Assembly: GCF_024169655.1 (NCBI RefSeq)
Contig: NZ_JALJWV010000001.1
Span: forward strand, 2,485,001 to 2,549,000
From: Pseudomonas marginalis
Lineage (GTDB): Bacteria > Pseudomonadota > Gammaproteobacteria > Pseudomonadales > Pseudomonadaceae
Length of the DNA stretch: 64,000 bases
Direction: 5' to 3'
The notes below the pieces were generated by a model, which saw nothing but the letters and a program-made list of their open reading frames with translations, did no database searches and had not been told where the DNA came from. Positions 19,866 through 29,500 of this stretch are shown here, one piece after another (positions within the stretch are counted from its first letter, which is position 1; each line of letters starts with the position of its first letter). The translations under genes and the position numbers were made by a program.

Positions 19866-20926
19866 CAGGCGTTCCTCGCGGCGAAGTCGATACGCGGGTC
19901 CACCAGGGTGTAGCAGAGGTCGCCGATCAGTTTTATCAGGAGGCCGAACAAGGTGAAGATAAACAACGAGCCAAACACTACCGGATAGTCGCGGGACACG
20001 GCGGCTTCGTAGCTCATGCGCCCGAGGCCATCGAGGGAGAAGATCACTTCGATCAGCAGCGAGCCGGCAAAGAACACGCTGATAAACGCCTGGGGAATCC
20101 CCGAAATCACCAGCAGCATCGCATTGCGGAACACATGGCCGTACAGCACGCGGCGTTCGCTCAAACCTTTGGCGCGGGCGGTGACTACGTACTGGCGCGT
20201 GATCTCATTGAGGAACGAGTTTTTCGTCAGGATGGTCAGCGTGGCGAAGCCGCCAATCACCAGCGCCGTGACCGGCAAGACCAGGTGCCAGAAGTAGTCG
20301 GCGATCTTGCCCACCGTGCTCAGTTCGTCGAAGTTTTCCGAGACCAGGCCGCGCACCGGGAACCAGTTCAGCGACGTGCCGCCAGCGAACACCACGATCA
20401 GGAACATCGCAAACAGGAACGCCGGCATCGCATAGCCGATCACGATCGCGGTGCTGCTCCACACATCGAAGCTGCTGCCATGGCGCACTGCCTTGCGAAT
20501 CCCCAATGGGATCGACACCAGGTAGGTGATCAGCGTGGCCCACAGGCCGAGGGAGATGGTGACCGGCATTTTTTCCAGGATCAGGTCGGTGACTGTCGCG
20601 CCGCGAAAGAAGCTGTTGCCGAAGTCCAGTTGGGCGTAGCTCTTGAGCATCAGCCACAGGCGTTCCGGTGCCGGCTTGTCGAAACCGTATTGTTTTTCGA
20701 TGTCCTTGATCAGTTTCGGGTCCAGGCCCCGGCTGGCCCGCGAGCCGCTGCTGAGGCCTTCGCCTGCGGAGCCGCCGATGGCACCGCCGCCGATGCCTTG
20801 CAGGTGGGCGATCGCCTGTTCCACCGGCCCGCCGGGCGCGGCCTGTACGATCACGAAGTTGACCAGCAGGATGATCACCAGCGTCGGGATGATCAACAGC
20901 AGGCGGCGCACGATATAGGCAAACAT
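19865..20926 (-). CDS. Peptide ABC transporter permease, YejB/NppB-like (copy 1)
   Basis: Permease of 353 residues. The DppB/YejB N-terminus is [20 protein letters not shown] soluble insert at about residues 40-80 is rich in Gly and Ser and is longer than in most OppB proteins, as in YejB. The EAA loop region is [20 protein letters not shown] at about residues 247-266. It overlaps both neighbours by one base in TGATG arrangements. It forms the heterodimeric pore with the YejE-like protein. Confidence 0.88.
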   Translation of the reverse strand: MFAYIVRRLLLIIPTLVIILLVNFVIVQAAPGGPVEQAIAHLQGIGGGAIGGSAGEGLSSGSRASRGLDPKLIKDIEKQYGFDKPAPERLWLMLKSYAQLDFGNSFFRGATVTDLILEKMPVTISLGLWATLITYLVSIPLGIRKAVRHGSSFDVWSSTAIVIGYAMPAFLFAMFLIVVFAGGTSLNWFPVRGLVSENFDELSTVGKIADYFWHLVLPVTALVIGGFATLTILTKNSFLNEITRQYVVTARAKGLSERRVLYGHVFRNAMLLVISGIPQAFISVFFAGSLLIEVIFSLDGLGRMSYEAAVSRDYPVVFGSLFIFTLFGLLIKLIGDLCYTLVDPRIDFAARNA

Positions 20927-22785
20927 CAGTGGGCTCCTCCGCGTTTTTTAAGCTGCGCGTTCATTTGTTCGTTCGTCAGTGGCGTGGGGCTGATTTCCCA
21001 CCAGGTTTCCAGGGCTTCGTCATTCTTCGCCTCGATCGCCGGGCGGCCGAAGCGGTTCCACCACGCGGCGGACGTGCCGGGCGGGTAGTAATTGGGGATC
21101 CACAGGTAGTTCCATTGCAGCACCCGGTCCAGCGCATGGGCGTAGGTGAGCATCTGCGCCTGGGTGTTGGCTTTCACCAGGCCCTTGATCAGGCTGTCGA
21201 TGGCCGGGTCCTTGAGCACCGTGTAGTTGTTGGCGCCCGGGTCGAACGCGGCGGTGGAACCGAAGTAGTTGTACAGCTCCATCCCCGGCGACATGGTGAC
21301 CGGGAAACCGGTGACGATCATGTCGTAGTCCCGTGTCATCAGCCGGTTGACGTACTGCGAGGAGTCGATGCGGCGGATGTTCAGGGTGATGCCGATCTGT
21401 GCCAGGTTGCGCTTGTACGGCAGCAACAGGCGTTCCAGGCCGGCCTGGGCATTGAGGAAGGTGAACTCCAGCGGCTCGCCCTCGGCGTTGACCAGCTTGT
21501 CGCCATCGGGTTTCCAGCCGGCTTCTTCCAGCAGGGCCAGGGCTTGCAGTTGCTTGTCGCGGATCATGCCGCTGCCGTCGGTGACCGGCGCCTTGAAGAC
21601 CTGGGTGAACACCTCGTCGGGCACCTGGCCGCGCAGCGGTTCGAGGATCGCCAGCTCTTCTGGAGTGGGCAATTGGCTCGCGGCCAGCGGGCTATTGGAG
21701 AAGTAGCTCTGCTGGCGGATGTACAGGTTGCGCATCATCTGCCGGTTGGCCCATTCGAAATCCCACAGCATCGCCAGGGCCTGGCGCACGCGACGGTCCT
21801 TGAACATCGGGTTCTGCACGTTGAACACATAGCCCTGGGCCGGTTGCGGCATCTCTTTGGCCAGGTGCGCACGTTGCAGGCGCCCGTCATCCAGCGCCGG
21901 GCCGTTGTAGCCGATGGAGTAGCCGGTGGCGGAGAACTCGCGGTTGAAGTCATACGCGCCGCCACGCAGCACCTGGCGCGCCACTTCGGTGTCGCCGAAA
22001 TATTCCAGGCTCAGGTGATCGAAGTTGTACAGGCCACGGCTGACTGGCAAGTCCTTGCCCCACCAGTCAGGGTTGCGGGTAAAGGTGATGGTGCTGCCCG
22101 CGTCGATCTTGCTGACCTTATACGGGCCGCTGCCCAGCGGCGCTTCGTAGCCGCCGCCGTTGGCGAAGTCGCGGGTTTTCCACCAGTGCTCGGGGAACAC
22201 TGGCAGGGTGGCGATATCCAGCGGCAGGGTGCGGTTTTCATCGCTGGAAAAATCGAAGCGCACCTGCCGCTCGCCTTCGACTTCGACGTGTTTGACGTCG
22301 GCGAACAGCGTGCGAAAGCGCAGGCTGCCCTGGGTCATCAGCAAATCGAAGCTGTAGCGCACGTCTTCGGCGGTGATCGGTGTGCCATCGGCAAACCGTG
22401 CCTTGGGGTTGAGGTAGAAGCGCAGCGACAGGCCGTCGTCCGCACGTTCCATCTTCTCGGCGACCAGGCCGTAAACGGTGTACGGTTCATCCAGGGAACG
22501 CAGGGCCAGCGGCGAATACAGCCAGCCGTCGATCTGGGACACGCCGATGCCTTTGTCGATATAGGGCAGCACATGGTCGAAGCGCCCGATCTCGATGGCC
22601 GAGCGCCGCAGGCTGCCGCCCTTGGGCGCGTTGGGGTTGGCATAGTCGAAATGGCTGAAGCCGGCGGCATACTTGGCCGGTTCGCCATACACGGTCAGGT
22701 AGGTTTGCGGGGCTGCGATCACAGCGGTACTGGCCAGCAGCAGGGCCAGGGTGGAGCTAAATAGAGTCGAAAAAACCAGTCGCAT
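20926..22785 (-). CDS. Peptide ABC transporter substrate-binding protein, YejA/NppA-like (copy 1)
   Basis: Periplasmic binding protein of 619 residues, family 5 (SBP_bac_5). A signal peptide of about 24 residues runs from MRLVFSTLF to AVIA. The mature protein opens with [20 protein letters not shown], and [20 protein letters not shown] follows, the YejA signature. ATG 22785 is chosen (AAGG at good spacing, true signal peptide) over a start 20 codons upstream. First gene of the operon. The likely ligands are short or modified peptides. Confidence 0.88.
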   Translation of the reverse strand: MRLVFSTLFSSTLALLLASTAVIAAPQTYLTVYGEPAKYAAGFSHFDYANPNAPKGGSLRRSAIEIGRFDHVLPYIDKGIGVSQIDGWLYSPLALRSLDEPYTVYGLVAEKMERADDGLSLRFYLNPKARFADGTPITAEDVRYSFDLLMTQGSLRFRTLFADVKHVEVEGERQVRFDFSSDENRTLPLDIATLPVFPEHWWKTRDFANGGGYEAPLGSGPYKVSKIDAGSTITFTRNPDWWGKDLPVSRGLYNFDHLSLEYFGDTEVARQVLRGGAYDFNREFSATGYSIGYNGPALDDGRLQRAHLAKEMPQPAQGYVFNVQNPMFKDRRVRQALAMLWDFEWANRQMMRNLYIRQQSYFSNSPLAASQLPTPEELAILEPLRGQVPDEVFTQVFKAPVTDGSGMIRDKQLQALALLEEAGWKPDGDKLVNAEGEPLEFTFLNAQAGLERLLLPYKRNLAQIGITLNIRRIDSSQYVNRLMTRDYDMIVTGFPVTMSPGMELYNYFGSTAAFDPGANNYTVLKDPAIDSLIKGLVKANTQAQMLTYAHALDRVLQWNYLWIPNYYPPGTSAAWWNRFGRPAIEAKNDEALETWWEISPTPLTNEQMNAQLKKRGGAH

Positions 22786-22862
22786 TATCAGCCTTGAGCG
22801 CCGGGTGAAGAAGAATAGGGATTTGTACGCTAACGGCCTGAGCATCGCCAGTCATCCCATGC

Positions 22863-22892
22863 ACAACGGCCCACCAAAAGGCGGGCCGTTGT
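22863..22892. terminator. Hairpin between a parvulin gene and the YejA-like gene
   Basis: A 10-base perfect stem, ACAACGGCCC (22863-22872) with GGGCCGTTGT (22883-22892), around a 10-base loop. It lies 24 bases past the parvulin stop. The run of T after the stem is short on the plus strand and absent on the minus strand, so its efficiency as a terminator for the minus-strand parvulin gene is uncertain. Confidence 0.5.
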
Positions 22893-22915
22893 TTCAAGCA
22901 TCAGCGCGGACTGAA

Positions 22916-23197
22916 TCAGTCCTGACGGCTGGTGACTTCCAGCAGGTGATAACCGAACTGGGTTTTCACCGGGCCTTGCACAGTGTTGACCGGGGCGCTG
23001 AACACCACGGCGTCGAATTCTTTAACCATCTGGCCTGGACCGAACGAGCCCAGGTCGCCGCCTTGACGGCTGGAGGGGCAGGTGGAATTGGCTTTGGCAA
23101 CGTCTGCGAAATCGGCGCCGCCTTCGATTTGGGCCTTGAGTTCATTGCACTTGTCTTCGGTGGCAACGAGGATGTGACGGGCGGTGGCTTTGGCCAT
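22916..23197 (-). CDS. ppiC: Small parvulin-type peptidyl-prolyl isomerase (second copy)
   Basis: Parvulin of 93 residues with ARHILVAT (residues 6-13), CPSSRQGGDLGSFGPGQM (about 40-57) and FGYHLLEV near the end. It has no signal peptide. ATG 23197 has AAGGAG about 9 bases upstream; a longer frame lacks a ribosome site. It resembles the protein at 8907-9182 but differs at many positions. Divergent from nnrS, so the ANR-like box at 23287-23300 lies in the shared intergenic region. Confidence 0.9.
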   Translation of the reverse strand: MAKATARHILVATEDKCNELKAQIEGGADFADVAKANSTCPSSRQGGDLGSFGPGQMVKEFDAVVFSAPVNTVQGPVKTQFGYHLLEVTSRQD

Positions 23198-23286
23198 GGG
23201 AATTAACTCCTTGAGTAAAAACGCTGAGCGTACCGGATTCAGTCGGTTATTTCCCGGCAAAGTTCCCCTGTTCGTGGCGGGCGTGC

Positions 23287-23300
23287 TTGATCTACGACAA
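23287..23300. promoter_or_regulatory. Weak ANR/DNR-like box upstream of nnrS
   Basis: TTGATCTACGACAA matches the FNR-family consensus TTGAT-N4-ATCAA fully in the left half and at three of five bases in the right. It is centred about 65 bases before the nnrS ATG. NnrS genes are commonly controlled by FNR/DNR-type regulators, which supports the call, but the right half is imperfect. Confidence 0.5.
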
Positions 23301-23358
23301 GGGCAATGCGCAGGCGACAGCGCAAGATTGTCGCATTCATCCGTTTAGGAGCCGTGCT

Positions 23359-24549
23359 ATGCAAGTGCTTGATCGACGCAAGGCCATGGCCATTCCCCCT
23401 TTGTTTCGCCTGGCGTTCCGCCCGTTTTTCCTCGGCGCCTGCCTGCTGGCGGTGCTGGCAATTCCGCTGTGGTTGTTTGCCCTGGGCGGCGCCACCGGTA
23501 CTTGGCAACCGGCCGGCGGCTGGTTGGCCTGGCACCGGCATGAGCTGCTGTTCGGCTTTGGCGTGGCGATCATCGCCGGCTTTTTGCTGACGGCGGTGCA
23601 AACCTGGACCGGCCGCCCCGGCCTCAGCGGCGCGCCGCTGGCGCTGCTCGCCGGTCTATGGCTGGCGGCACGCCTGGGTTGGTTGGTTAACCTGCCATGG
23701 CCGCTGCTGGCGGTGCTGGAGCTGAGTTTTCCGCTGGCCGTGGCTGGGGTGATGGGCTGGACGCTGTGGAAGGTCAGGCAAACCCGCAACTACCCGATTG
23801 TATTGGTGCTGGGCCTGCTCGCCGTGGCAGACGCGTTGGCGCTCTATGGGGTGCTGCGCCAGGACGAAGGCATGCAGCGCCAGGCGGTGCTCACGGGTTT
23901 GTGGCTGGTGGCGGCGATGATGGGGCTGATCGGCGGCCGGGTGATTCCGTTCTTTACCCAGCGTGGCCTGGGCCGGGTCGATGCGGTCAAGCCGTGGCCG
24001 TGGCTGGACCGCGTATTGCTCGGCGGTTCGATCCTGATAGCGTTGCTCTACGCCAGCGGGCTGGCGGTGTTCCCCAGTGGCTGGAGCGGCGCGCTGTTCG
24101 CCGTGCTTGGCCTGGGCCACCTGCTGCGCCTGGTGCGCTGGCATGACCGTGGCCTGTGGCGCGTGCCGCTGCTGTGGTCGCTGCACCTGGCATATGCGTG
24201 GTTGGCTGTGGCCTGTCTGGGCATGGCGCTGTGGCATTTCGGCGCGCCGCTCAACCCGAGCCTGGCCGTGCATGCGCTGACGATCGGCGCCATGGCCGGG
24301 ATGATCCTGGCGATGGTGGCGCGGGTCAGCCTGGGCCATACCGGTCGGCCGTTGCAGCCGCCGGGCGGGATGACCCTGGCGTTTGCACTGTTGAACCTGG
24401 CCGCAGTGTGCCGGGTGGTGCTGGTGTTGATCTGGCCCGTGGCGGCCTTGTGGCTGGCGGGGATTTGCTGGACGGTCGGCCTGGGCCTGTACCTGTGGCG
24501 TTATGCGCCGATGCTGTGGCAAGCGCGGGTCGACGGGCATCCCGGTTAG
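23359..24549 (+). CDS. nnrS: NnrS family membrane protein (NO stress)
   Basis: Inner membrane protein of 396 residues with about 12 hydrophobic helices. NnrS is a haem- and copper-containing protein tied to nitric oxide tolerance during nitrite/nitrate respiration. The N-terminal FRLAFRPFFLGA, the WHRHELLFGFGVAIIAGFLL segment at about residues 53-72, and the HALTIGAMAGMIL and ARVSLGHTGR segments carry the conserved histidines. A TAGGAG site precedes ATG 23359; the longer frame lacks one. A four-His membrane protein follows 9 bases downstream, then the PdxH-Moe-Ubi block. Confidence 0.9.
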   Translation: MQVLDRRKAMAIPPLFRLAFRPFFLGACLLAVLAIPLWLFALGGATGTWQPAGGWLAWHRHELLFGFGVAIIAGFLLTAVQTWTGRPGLSGAPLALLAGLWLAARLGWLVNLPWPLLAVLELSFPLAVAGVMGWTLWKVRQTRNYPIVLVLGLLAVADALALYGVLRQDEGMQRQAVLTGLWLVAAMMGLIGGRVIPFFTQRGLGRVDAVKPWPWLDRVLLGGSILIALLYASGLAVFPSGWSGALFAVLGLGHLLRLVRWHDRGLWRVPLLWSLHLAYAWLAVACLGMALWHFGAPLNPSLAVHALTIGAMAGMILAMVARVSLGHTGRPLQPPGGMTLAFALLNLAAVCRVVLVLIWPVAALWLAGICWTVGLGLYLWRYAPMLWQARVDGHPG

Positions 24550-24558
24550 GAGCATTGC

Positions 24559-24978
24559 ATGCTGTATTCGTGGTTGTTGATCGTGCATCTGCTGGCGGCG
24601 ATCGCCTTTATCGGCACGCTGTTTTTTGAAGTGATGATCTGGCACAGCGCCCGCGAGGAGCTGGCCTGGTCGGCGCGCTTCACTGCCGAACACGCCATCG
24701 CCCGGCGTTCGCGGCGGGTGCTGCATGGCGTGGTAGTGCTGCTGTATGGCGCGGGCATCGGCCTGGCCTGGCATTACCGCGGCATGCCCTGGAACAGTCA
24801 TTTCGGACTGTTCCTGAGCCTGAAAATCCTGCTGGCCCTGAGCATCATCGGGCACTACCTGCTGCTGGCCTACTGGCTGACCCACGAGCGCCTGAGCCCC
24901 AAGCGTGCGCTGTGGATACGACGCAGCATTCTCGCGCACATGGTGGTGATCGTGGTCCTGGCGAAGTCATTGTGGTGA
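24559..24978 (+). CDS. Small four-helix membrane protein with one histidine per helix
   Basis: Protein of 139 residues with four predicted membrane helices at about 4-27, 54-73, 82-107 and 122-138. One histidine falls within or at the edge of each helix: H10, H56, H99 and H127. That arrangement resembles CopD/HemJ-like and cytochrome b-type membrane haem proteins. I do not recognise a named family with certainty. It begins 9 bases after nnrS with a TTAGGAG site, so it is co-transcribed and probably works with NnrS, or in haem, copper or electron handling during NO stress. Confidence 0.75.
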   Translation: MLYSWLLIVHLLAAIAFIGTLFFEVMIWHSAREELAWSARFTAEHAIARRSRRVLHGVVVLLYGAGIGLAWHYRGMPWNSHFGLFLSLKILLALSIIGHYLLLAYWLTHERLSPKRALWIRRSILAHMVVIVVLAKSLW

Positions 24979-25009
24979 GCGGCGTGCGGCGCCATGCCGC
25001 GGCGGATTG

Positions 25010-25023
25010 TTGATCGTGATCAA
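25010..25023. promoter_or_regulatory. Perfect ANR/DNR (FNR-type) box upstream of pdxH
   Basis: TTGATCGTGATCAA is a perfect match to TTGAT-N4-ATCAA. Its centre is about 62 bases before the pdxH ATG, so a class II arrangement (centre at -41.5) would put transcription start near 25058, just ahead of the GGAGG site at 25066-25070. It probably drives the pdxH-moaB-moeA-ubiUVT block under low oxygen. Confidence 0.8.
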
Positions 25024-25078
25024 GGGATAGAACCTGCGCAGTTCCCACACTGTGGCGAATTCTCTGGAGGTCCGTCCC

Positions 25079-25726
25079 ATGCCCCTGTCCCTCGCGCAAC
25101 TGCGCCGCAACTACACCCTCTACGGCCTGCGGGACGACGGCGAGCAGGACGATCCGCTGGTGTTGTTCGGTCAGTGGCTGAGCCAGGCCCGCAAAACCGA
25201 AGTGCCTCCCGCCGAGGCCAACAGCATGGCCCTGGCCACGGTCGACAGTGAAGGGGGCGCCCATTGCCGCATCCTGCTGCTCAAGGGCTTCAGCGCCGAG
25301 GGCTTTGTGTTTTTTGGCAATTACCAGAGCGCCAAGGGCGAGGAACTGGCGAGCAACCCCCAAGCGGCGATGACGTTTTTCTGGCCGGGCCTGGAGCGCC
25401 AGGTGCGCATTGAAGGCGCGGTCGAGCGCCTCGATCCGGCGCTGTCGGACGCCTATTTCGTCGCCCGTCCGGCCGCCAGCCAACTCGGCGCCTGGGCCTC
25501 GCCGCAGAGTCAGCCCCTGGCCCACCGCAGCGAGCTGGAAGGTTTGCTGCGTGAGGTCACCGAACGTTTCGCCGGCCAGCAGCCGCCACGGCCCGAGCAT
25601 TGGGGCGGGTACTGCCTGAAGCCGCGCCGCATCGAGTTCTGGCAAGGCCGCCCTGACCGCCTGCATGACCGCCTCGACTACCGCCTGCAAGACGGCGCCT
25701 GGCAGCGCACGCGGCTGGCGCCCTGA
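25079..25726 (+). CDS. pdxH: Pyridoxine/pyridoxamine 5'-phosphate oxidase
   Basis: FMN-dependent enzyme of 215 residues, making pyridoxal 5'-phosphate from PNP or PMP with O2. Family motifs are [14 protein letters not shown] (about 41-54), RILLLKGF (about 59-66), [14 protein letters not shown] (about 98-111), [13 protein letters not shown] (about 130-142) and the C-terminal [15 protein letters not shown] signature. Length is normal for PdxH. The start is at ATG 25079 with GGAGG. It is odd that an O2-using enzyme lies first after a perfect ANR box, in a block for anaerobic life. It may be a second pdxH copy; the rest of the genome would tell. Confidence 0.9.
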   Translation: MPLSLAQLRRNYTLYGLRDDGEQDDPLVLFGQWLSQARKTEVPPAEANSMALATVDSEGGAHCRILLLKGFSAEGFVFFGNYQSAKGEELASNPQAAMTFFWPGLERQVRIEGAVERLDPALSDAYFVARPAASQLGAWASPQSQPLAHRSELEGLLREVTERFAGQQPPRPEHWGGYCLKPRRIEFWQGRPDRLHDRLDYRLQDGAWQRTRLAP

Positions 25727-25810
25727 CGAGGTACCTCCTTCGAGGAATAGGCCCTGCGCCCGTTGCGGCGCAGGCTGAGCGCATCTTTTTATCTGCCTGG
25801 AGCCTTGATC

Positions 25811-26365
25811 ATGGCCCATTTGACCCAACGCAGTTTTGTCTCCCTGAACATCGCCGTGCTGACCATCAGCGACACCCGCACCTTTGACACCGATACCTCC
25901 GGGCAGACTCTGGTAGAGCGCCTTGAAGGTGCCGGCCATGTGCTGATCGACCGTGGCCTGGTGATGGACGATATCTACCAGATCCGCGCCCGTGTCTCGC
26001 AGTGGATCGCCGACCCTCAGGTGCAAGTGATCCTGATGACCGGCGGCACCGGCTTCACCGCCCGCGACAACACGCCACAAGCGGTGTTGCCGCTGCTGGA
26101 TAAACAGGTGGACGGTTTTGGCGAGCTGTTCCGCCAGGTGTCCCTGGCGGAAATCGGCATGTCCACCTTGCAGTCCCGCGCGCTGGCGGGCATGAGCAAC
26201 GGCGTGCTGGTGTGTTGCGTGCCCGGTTCGCCCGGCGCGTGCCGCACCGCCTGGGACCAGATTCTGGTCAGTCAATTGGACAGCCGCACCGGCCCGTGCA
26301 ACTTCGTTGCGCACCTCAAGCCCCAGTTCGAACAGACGCTCAGCGCCTGTGAGGCGCGGTCATGA
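25811..26365 (+). CDS. moaB: Molybdenum cofactor protein MoaB
   Basis: Protein of 184 residues of the MoaB/Mog fold, which binds molybdopterin and adenylates it before molybdate insertion. Motifs visible are LNIAVLTISDTR near residue 12, the MTGGTGFTARDNTP loop near 77-90, and FGELFR near residue 104. ATG 25811 with GGAG is preferred over a start 15 codons upstream. Just before it, at 25753-25774, is an 8-base hairpin followed by T5, possibly an attenuator. The stop overlaps moeA by 4 bases. It supports molybdoenzymes such as nitrate reductase. Confidence 0.9.
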   Translation: MAHLTQRSFVSLNIAVLTISDTRTFDTDTSGQTLVERLEGAGHVLIDRGLVMDDIYQIRARVSQWIADPQVQVILMTGGTGFTARDNTPQAVLPLLDKQVDGFGELFRQVSLAEIGMSTLQSRALAGMSNGVLVCCVPGSPGACRTAWDQILVSQLDSRTGPCNFVAHLKPQFEQTLSACEARS

Positions 26366-27594
26366 ACACCCGCGTGTGTGACAGCGGGTCGTTGATGCCG
26401 GTGGACGAGGCGATCGCGCAACTGCTGGCCCAGGCGCCGCCTGTGCCAGTCACCGAAGTGATCCCCCTCGGCCAGGCTGCGGGCCGGGTGATCGCCGAAG
26501 AACTGTTTTCCCCCCTCGACTTGCCGGGCTGGGACAACAGCGCCATGGACGGCTACGCCCTGCGCGCCGCCGATGTGCCGGAGCAGGGCGGCTACCTGGT
26601 GTTGGCCGGGCGGATTGCCGCCGGGCACAGCAGCGATGTGCCGTTGCAGGCCGGGCAAACGGTGCGGATTTTCACCGGCGCGCCATTGCCGCCCGGCGCC
26701 GACAGCGTGGTGCCCCAGGAGCGTTGCCGCGTCTACGGCCAGCGCATCTGGTGCCCACCGCTGCGTCTGGGCGAACACGTGCGCAAGCGCGGCGAAGAGC
26801 TGCAACGCGGGCAAAGCCTGTTGCGTGTCGGCCAGCGTCTGCGCGCCCAGGAAGTCGGTCTGCTGGCGTCGGCCGGCATCCCTTGGGTCAAGGTCTATCG
26901 CCCTCTGCGCGTGTGCCTGCTGAGCAGCGGCGATGAACTGCGCGAGCCGGGCGAGTCACTGGCGCCGGGACAGATCTACAACAGCAACCGCCACCTGGTG
27001 ACCGCGTTATTGCGCGGCTGGGGCGTGGAGGTGCTCGACTACGGGGTGATGGCCGACGCGCTGGCCGCCAGCCGCGACGCGTTGATCCTGGCGTCCTCCG
27101 AATGCGACCTGCTGCTGACCACCGGCGGCGTGTCGGTCGGCGAGGAGGACCATCTCAAGCAAGCCATCCAGGAGCTCGGTCGCGTGGATTTCTGGCGCCT
27201 GGCGATCCAGCCCGGCAAGCCCCTGGCGTTTGGCGAAGTCGCGGGCAAACCGTGGATCGGCCTGCCCGGCAACCCGTCCGCCGCGCTGATCACCACGTTG
27301 GTGGTGGTGCGTCCGTTCCTGTTGCGCGCCCAGGGTGTCGAGCGCGTATTGCCGGTGCCGATCCAGGTGCCGGCCGGGTTTGAATGGTCCACCCCCAACA
27401 AGCGTCGCCAGTACCTGCGCGCGCGCTTGAGCCCGGGCGAGGATGGGCAATTGCGCGCCGTCCTGCACCCCCAGCAAAGCTCGGCGATGCTCACTGCCGC
27501 CTGCTGGGCCGATGGCCTGGTGATCGTCGAGCCCGAGCAACTGTTGCTCAAGGACGCACCGGTGCCTTTCCTGTCTTTCGCCGAGTTTCAATGA
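26362..27594 (+). CDS. moeA: Molybdopterin molybdenumtransferase MoeA
   Basis: Protein of 410 residues that inserts molybdate into adenylated molybdopterin. It shows the MoeA domains in order: an N-terminal region with LDLPGWDNSAMDGYALRA at about 52-69, the FTGAPLPPGADSVVPQE segment at about 105-121, the MoCF-binding domain with LLTTGGVSVGEEDHL at about 251-265 and LPGNPSAAL near 300-308, and a C-terminal beta domain. It is translationally coupled to moaB (ATGA) and followed 9 bases later by ubiU. Confidence 0.92.
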   Translation: MNTRVCDSGSLMPVDEAIAQLLAQAPPVPVTEVIPLGQAAGRVIAEELFSPLDLPGWDNSAMDGYALRAADVPEQGGYLVLAGRIAAGHSSDVPLQAGQTVRIFTGAPLPPGADSVVPQERCRVYGQRIWCPPLRLGEHVRKRGEELQRGQSLLRVGQRLRAQEVGLLASAGIPWVKVYRPLRVCLLSSGDELREPGESLAPGQIYNSNRHLVTALLRGWGVEVLDYGVMADALAASRDALILASSECDLLLTTGGVSVGEEDHLKQAIQELGRVDFWRLAIQPGKPLAFGEVAGKPWIGLPGNPSAALITTLVVVRPFLLRAQGVERVLPVPIQVPAGFEWSTPNKRRQYLRARLSPGEDGQLRAVLHPQQSSAMLTAACWADGLVIVEPEQLLLKDAPVPFLSFAEFQ

Positions 27595-27603
27595 GGAGTC
27601 TCC

Positions 27604-28599
27604 ATGCAACTGGTCTGCCCGGCAGGCAACCTGCCTGCGCTGAAAGCCGCGGTGCGCCAAGGCGCCGATGCGGTGTATGTCGGTTTTCGCGATGACACCA
27701 ATGCCCGGCATTTCGCCGGGCTGAACATGGACGACAAACAGTTCGATGCCGCCGTCGCCCATATCCGCCAGCACCAGCGCAAGCTGTATGTGGCGGTCAA
27801 CACCTACCCGCAACCGAAGATCTGGTCACGCTGGCAGCGCGCCGTCGACCGCGCGGCCGATCATGGCGTGGATGCGCTGATCGCCGGCGACCCCGGTGTG
27901 CTCGGTTACGCCGCTGCGCGCCATCCGCAGATGGCGTTGCACTTGTCGGTGCAGGGCTCGGCCACCCACGCGGCGGCGCTGAAGTTCTACGTCGAGCGTT
28001 ATGGCATTCGTCGCGCGGTGCTGCCGCGGGTGCTGTCCCTGGCCCAGGTGCGGCAGGTGGCGGCGAGCAGCGTGGTGCCGATCGAAGTGTTCGGCTTCGG
28101 CAGCCTGTGCATCATGGCCGAAGGGCGTTGCCACTTGTCGTCGTATATCACCGGTGAGTCGCCCAACCTGTGCGGCGTGTGCTCGCCGGCCAAGGCGGTG
28201 CGCTGGAGCGACGACGCCGATGGCCTCAGCGCACGCCTCAGTGAAGTGCTGATCGACCGCTACACCCCGGAGGAACCGGCCGGCTACCCGACCTTGTGCA
28301 AAGGCCGCTTCCTGGTCGGCGGCAAGCGTTTCCACGCCCTGGAAGAACCGACCAGCCTCGACACCCTGGACCTGTTGCCCGAACTCAGCGCCATTGGCGT
28401 GGCAGCGGTGAAGATCGAAGGCCGGCAACGCAGCCCGGCCTATGTGGAACAAGTCACCCGAGTCTGGCGCGCCGCCCTCGACGCCCACCGCAGCGCCCCG
28501 GCCAATTTTGTGGTCAAGGACCAGTGGCGCCAGGTGCTGGCCGGACTTTCCGAAGGCAGCCAGACCACCCTGGGTGCTTACCATCGCGCATGGCAGTGA
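27604..28599 (+). CDS. ubiU: O2-independent ubiquinone hydroxylation protein UbiU
   Basis: Protein of 331 residues of the U32 peptidase-like family, a 4Fe-4S protein that works with UbiV in oxygen-independent hydroxylations of ubiquinone synthesis. Cysteines C169, C176, C193 and C232 fall at the positions of the E. coli UbiU cluster ligands; the first two lie in SLCIMAEGRCHLSS. A glycine-rich opening LVCPAGNLPALK and the EGRQRSPAYV segment near 280 are family marks. GAGG ribosome site. It is followed by ubiV after 10 bases. In P. aeruginosa the equivalents PA3911-PA3913 are needed for denitrifying growth. Confidence 0.93.
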   Translation: MQLVCPAGNLPALKAAVRQGADAVYVGFRDDTNARHFAGLNMDDKQFDAAVAHIRQHQRKLYVAVNTYPQPKIWSRWQRAVDRAADHGVDALIAGDPGVLGYAAARHPQMALHLSVQGSATHAAALKFYVERYGIRRAVLPRVLSLAQVRQVAASSVVPIEVFGFGSLCIMAEGRCHLSSYITGESPNLCGVCSPAKAVRWSDDADGLSARLSEVLIDRYTPEEPAGYPTLCKGRFLVGGKRFHALEEPTSLDTLDLLPELSAIGVAAVKIEGRQRSPAYVEQVTRVWRAALDAHRSAPANFVVKDQWRQVLAGLSEGSQTTLGAYHRAWQ

Positions 28600-28609
28600 G
28601 GAATTACAG

Positions 28610-29500
28610 ATGAAACTCAGCCTGGGACCGGTGCTGTTTTATTGGGATAAGGAACACCTGGGGCGCTTCTATTCAGACATGGCCGGCTTGCCCCTGGACG
28701 TGATTTACCTGGGGGAAACCGTGTGCTCCAAACGCCGCGCGTTTTCGCTGGATCAATGGTTGGGCCTGGGCCGCGAGTTGCAGTCGTGCAGTCCGGCGCA
28801 GATCGTGCTGTCGAGCCTGACCTTGATCGAAGCCGCCTCCGAGCTGTCGAGCCTGCGCCGCCTGTGCGACAACGGCGAGGTGCTGGTTGAAGCCAACGAC
28901 ATGGGCGCGGTGCAGTTGCTGATCGAGCGCAAGCTGCCCTTTGTCGGCGGCCCGGCGCTCAACCTGTACAACGGCCACGCCCTGGTGCAATTGCTCGATG
29001 CGGGCATGCAGCGTTGGGTGCCGCCGGTGGAGTGCTCGCAAAGCCTGATCGCCGATGTACTGGAGCAGGTGCGCGAACTCGGCCGGCCGTTGCCCGAAGT
29101 GGAGATCTTCGCCTACGGGCATTTGCCGCTGGCGTACTCGGCCCGTTGCTTCACCGCCCGCGCGGAAAACCGGCCCAAGGACGATTGTCAGTTCTGTTGC
29201 ATCAACTACCCCGATGGCATGGCCCTGACCAGCCAGGAAGGGCAGCCGCTGTTCACCTTGAACGGGATTCAGACGATGTCGGCCGATGTCACCAACTTGC
29301 TCGCCGATTACCCCGGCCTGGTCGCGTGTGGTGCTGACCTGTTGCGCCTGAGCCCACGGGCTGAGGGCATGGTCGGCGTGGTCCAGGCTTTCGATCAGGT
29401 GCGCCAGGGCGCAATGCCGCCGTTGTGCGTCGACGGCTGCAACGGTTACTGGCACGGCCAGGCCGGCATGCTGCGGGTCGAGGAGGTGGGCCTGTGTTGA
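28610..29500 (+). CDS. ubiV: O2-independent ubiquinone hydroxylation protein UbiV
   Basis: Protein of 296 residues, U32-like, forming a heterodimer with UbiU. C39, C180, C193 and C197 match the E. coli UbiV iron-sulfur ligands; the last three lie in YSARCFTAR and DDCQFCCINY. ATG 28610 has GAGG; a longer frame would overlap ubiU by 150 bases. The stop overlaps the ubiT start by a few bases, so the three ubi genes are coupled. Confidence 0.93.
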   Translation: MKLSLGPVLFYWDKEHLGRFYSDMAGLPLDVIYLGETVCSKRRAFSLDQWLGLGRELQSCSPAQIVLSSLTLIEAASELSSLRRLCDNGEVLVEANDMGAVQLLIERKLPFVGGPALNLYNGHALVQLLDAGMQRWVPPVECSQSLIADVLEQVRELGRPLPEVEIFAYGHLPLAYSARCFTARAENRPKDDCQFCCINYPDGMALTSQEGQPLFTLNGIQTMSADVTNLLADYPGLVACGADLLRLSPRAEGMVGVVQAFDQVRQGAMPPLCVDGCNGYWHGQAGMLRVEEVGLC

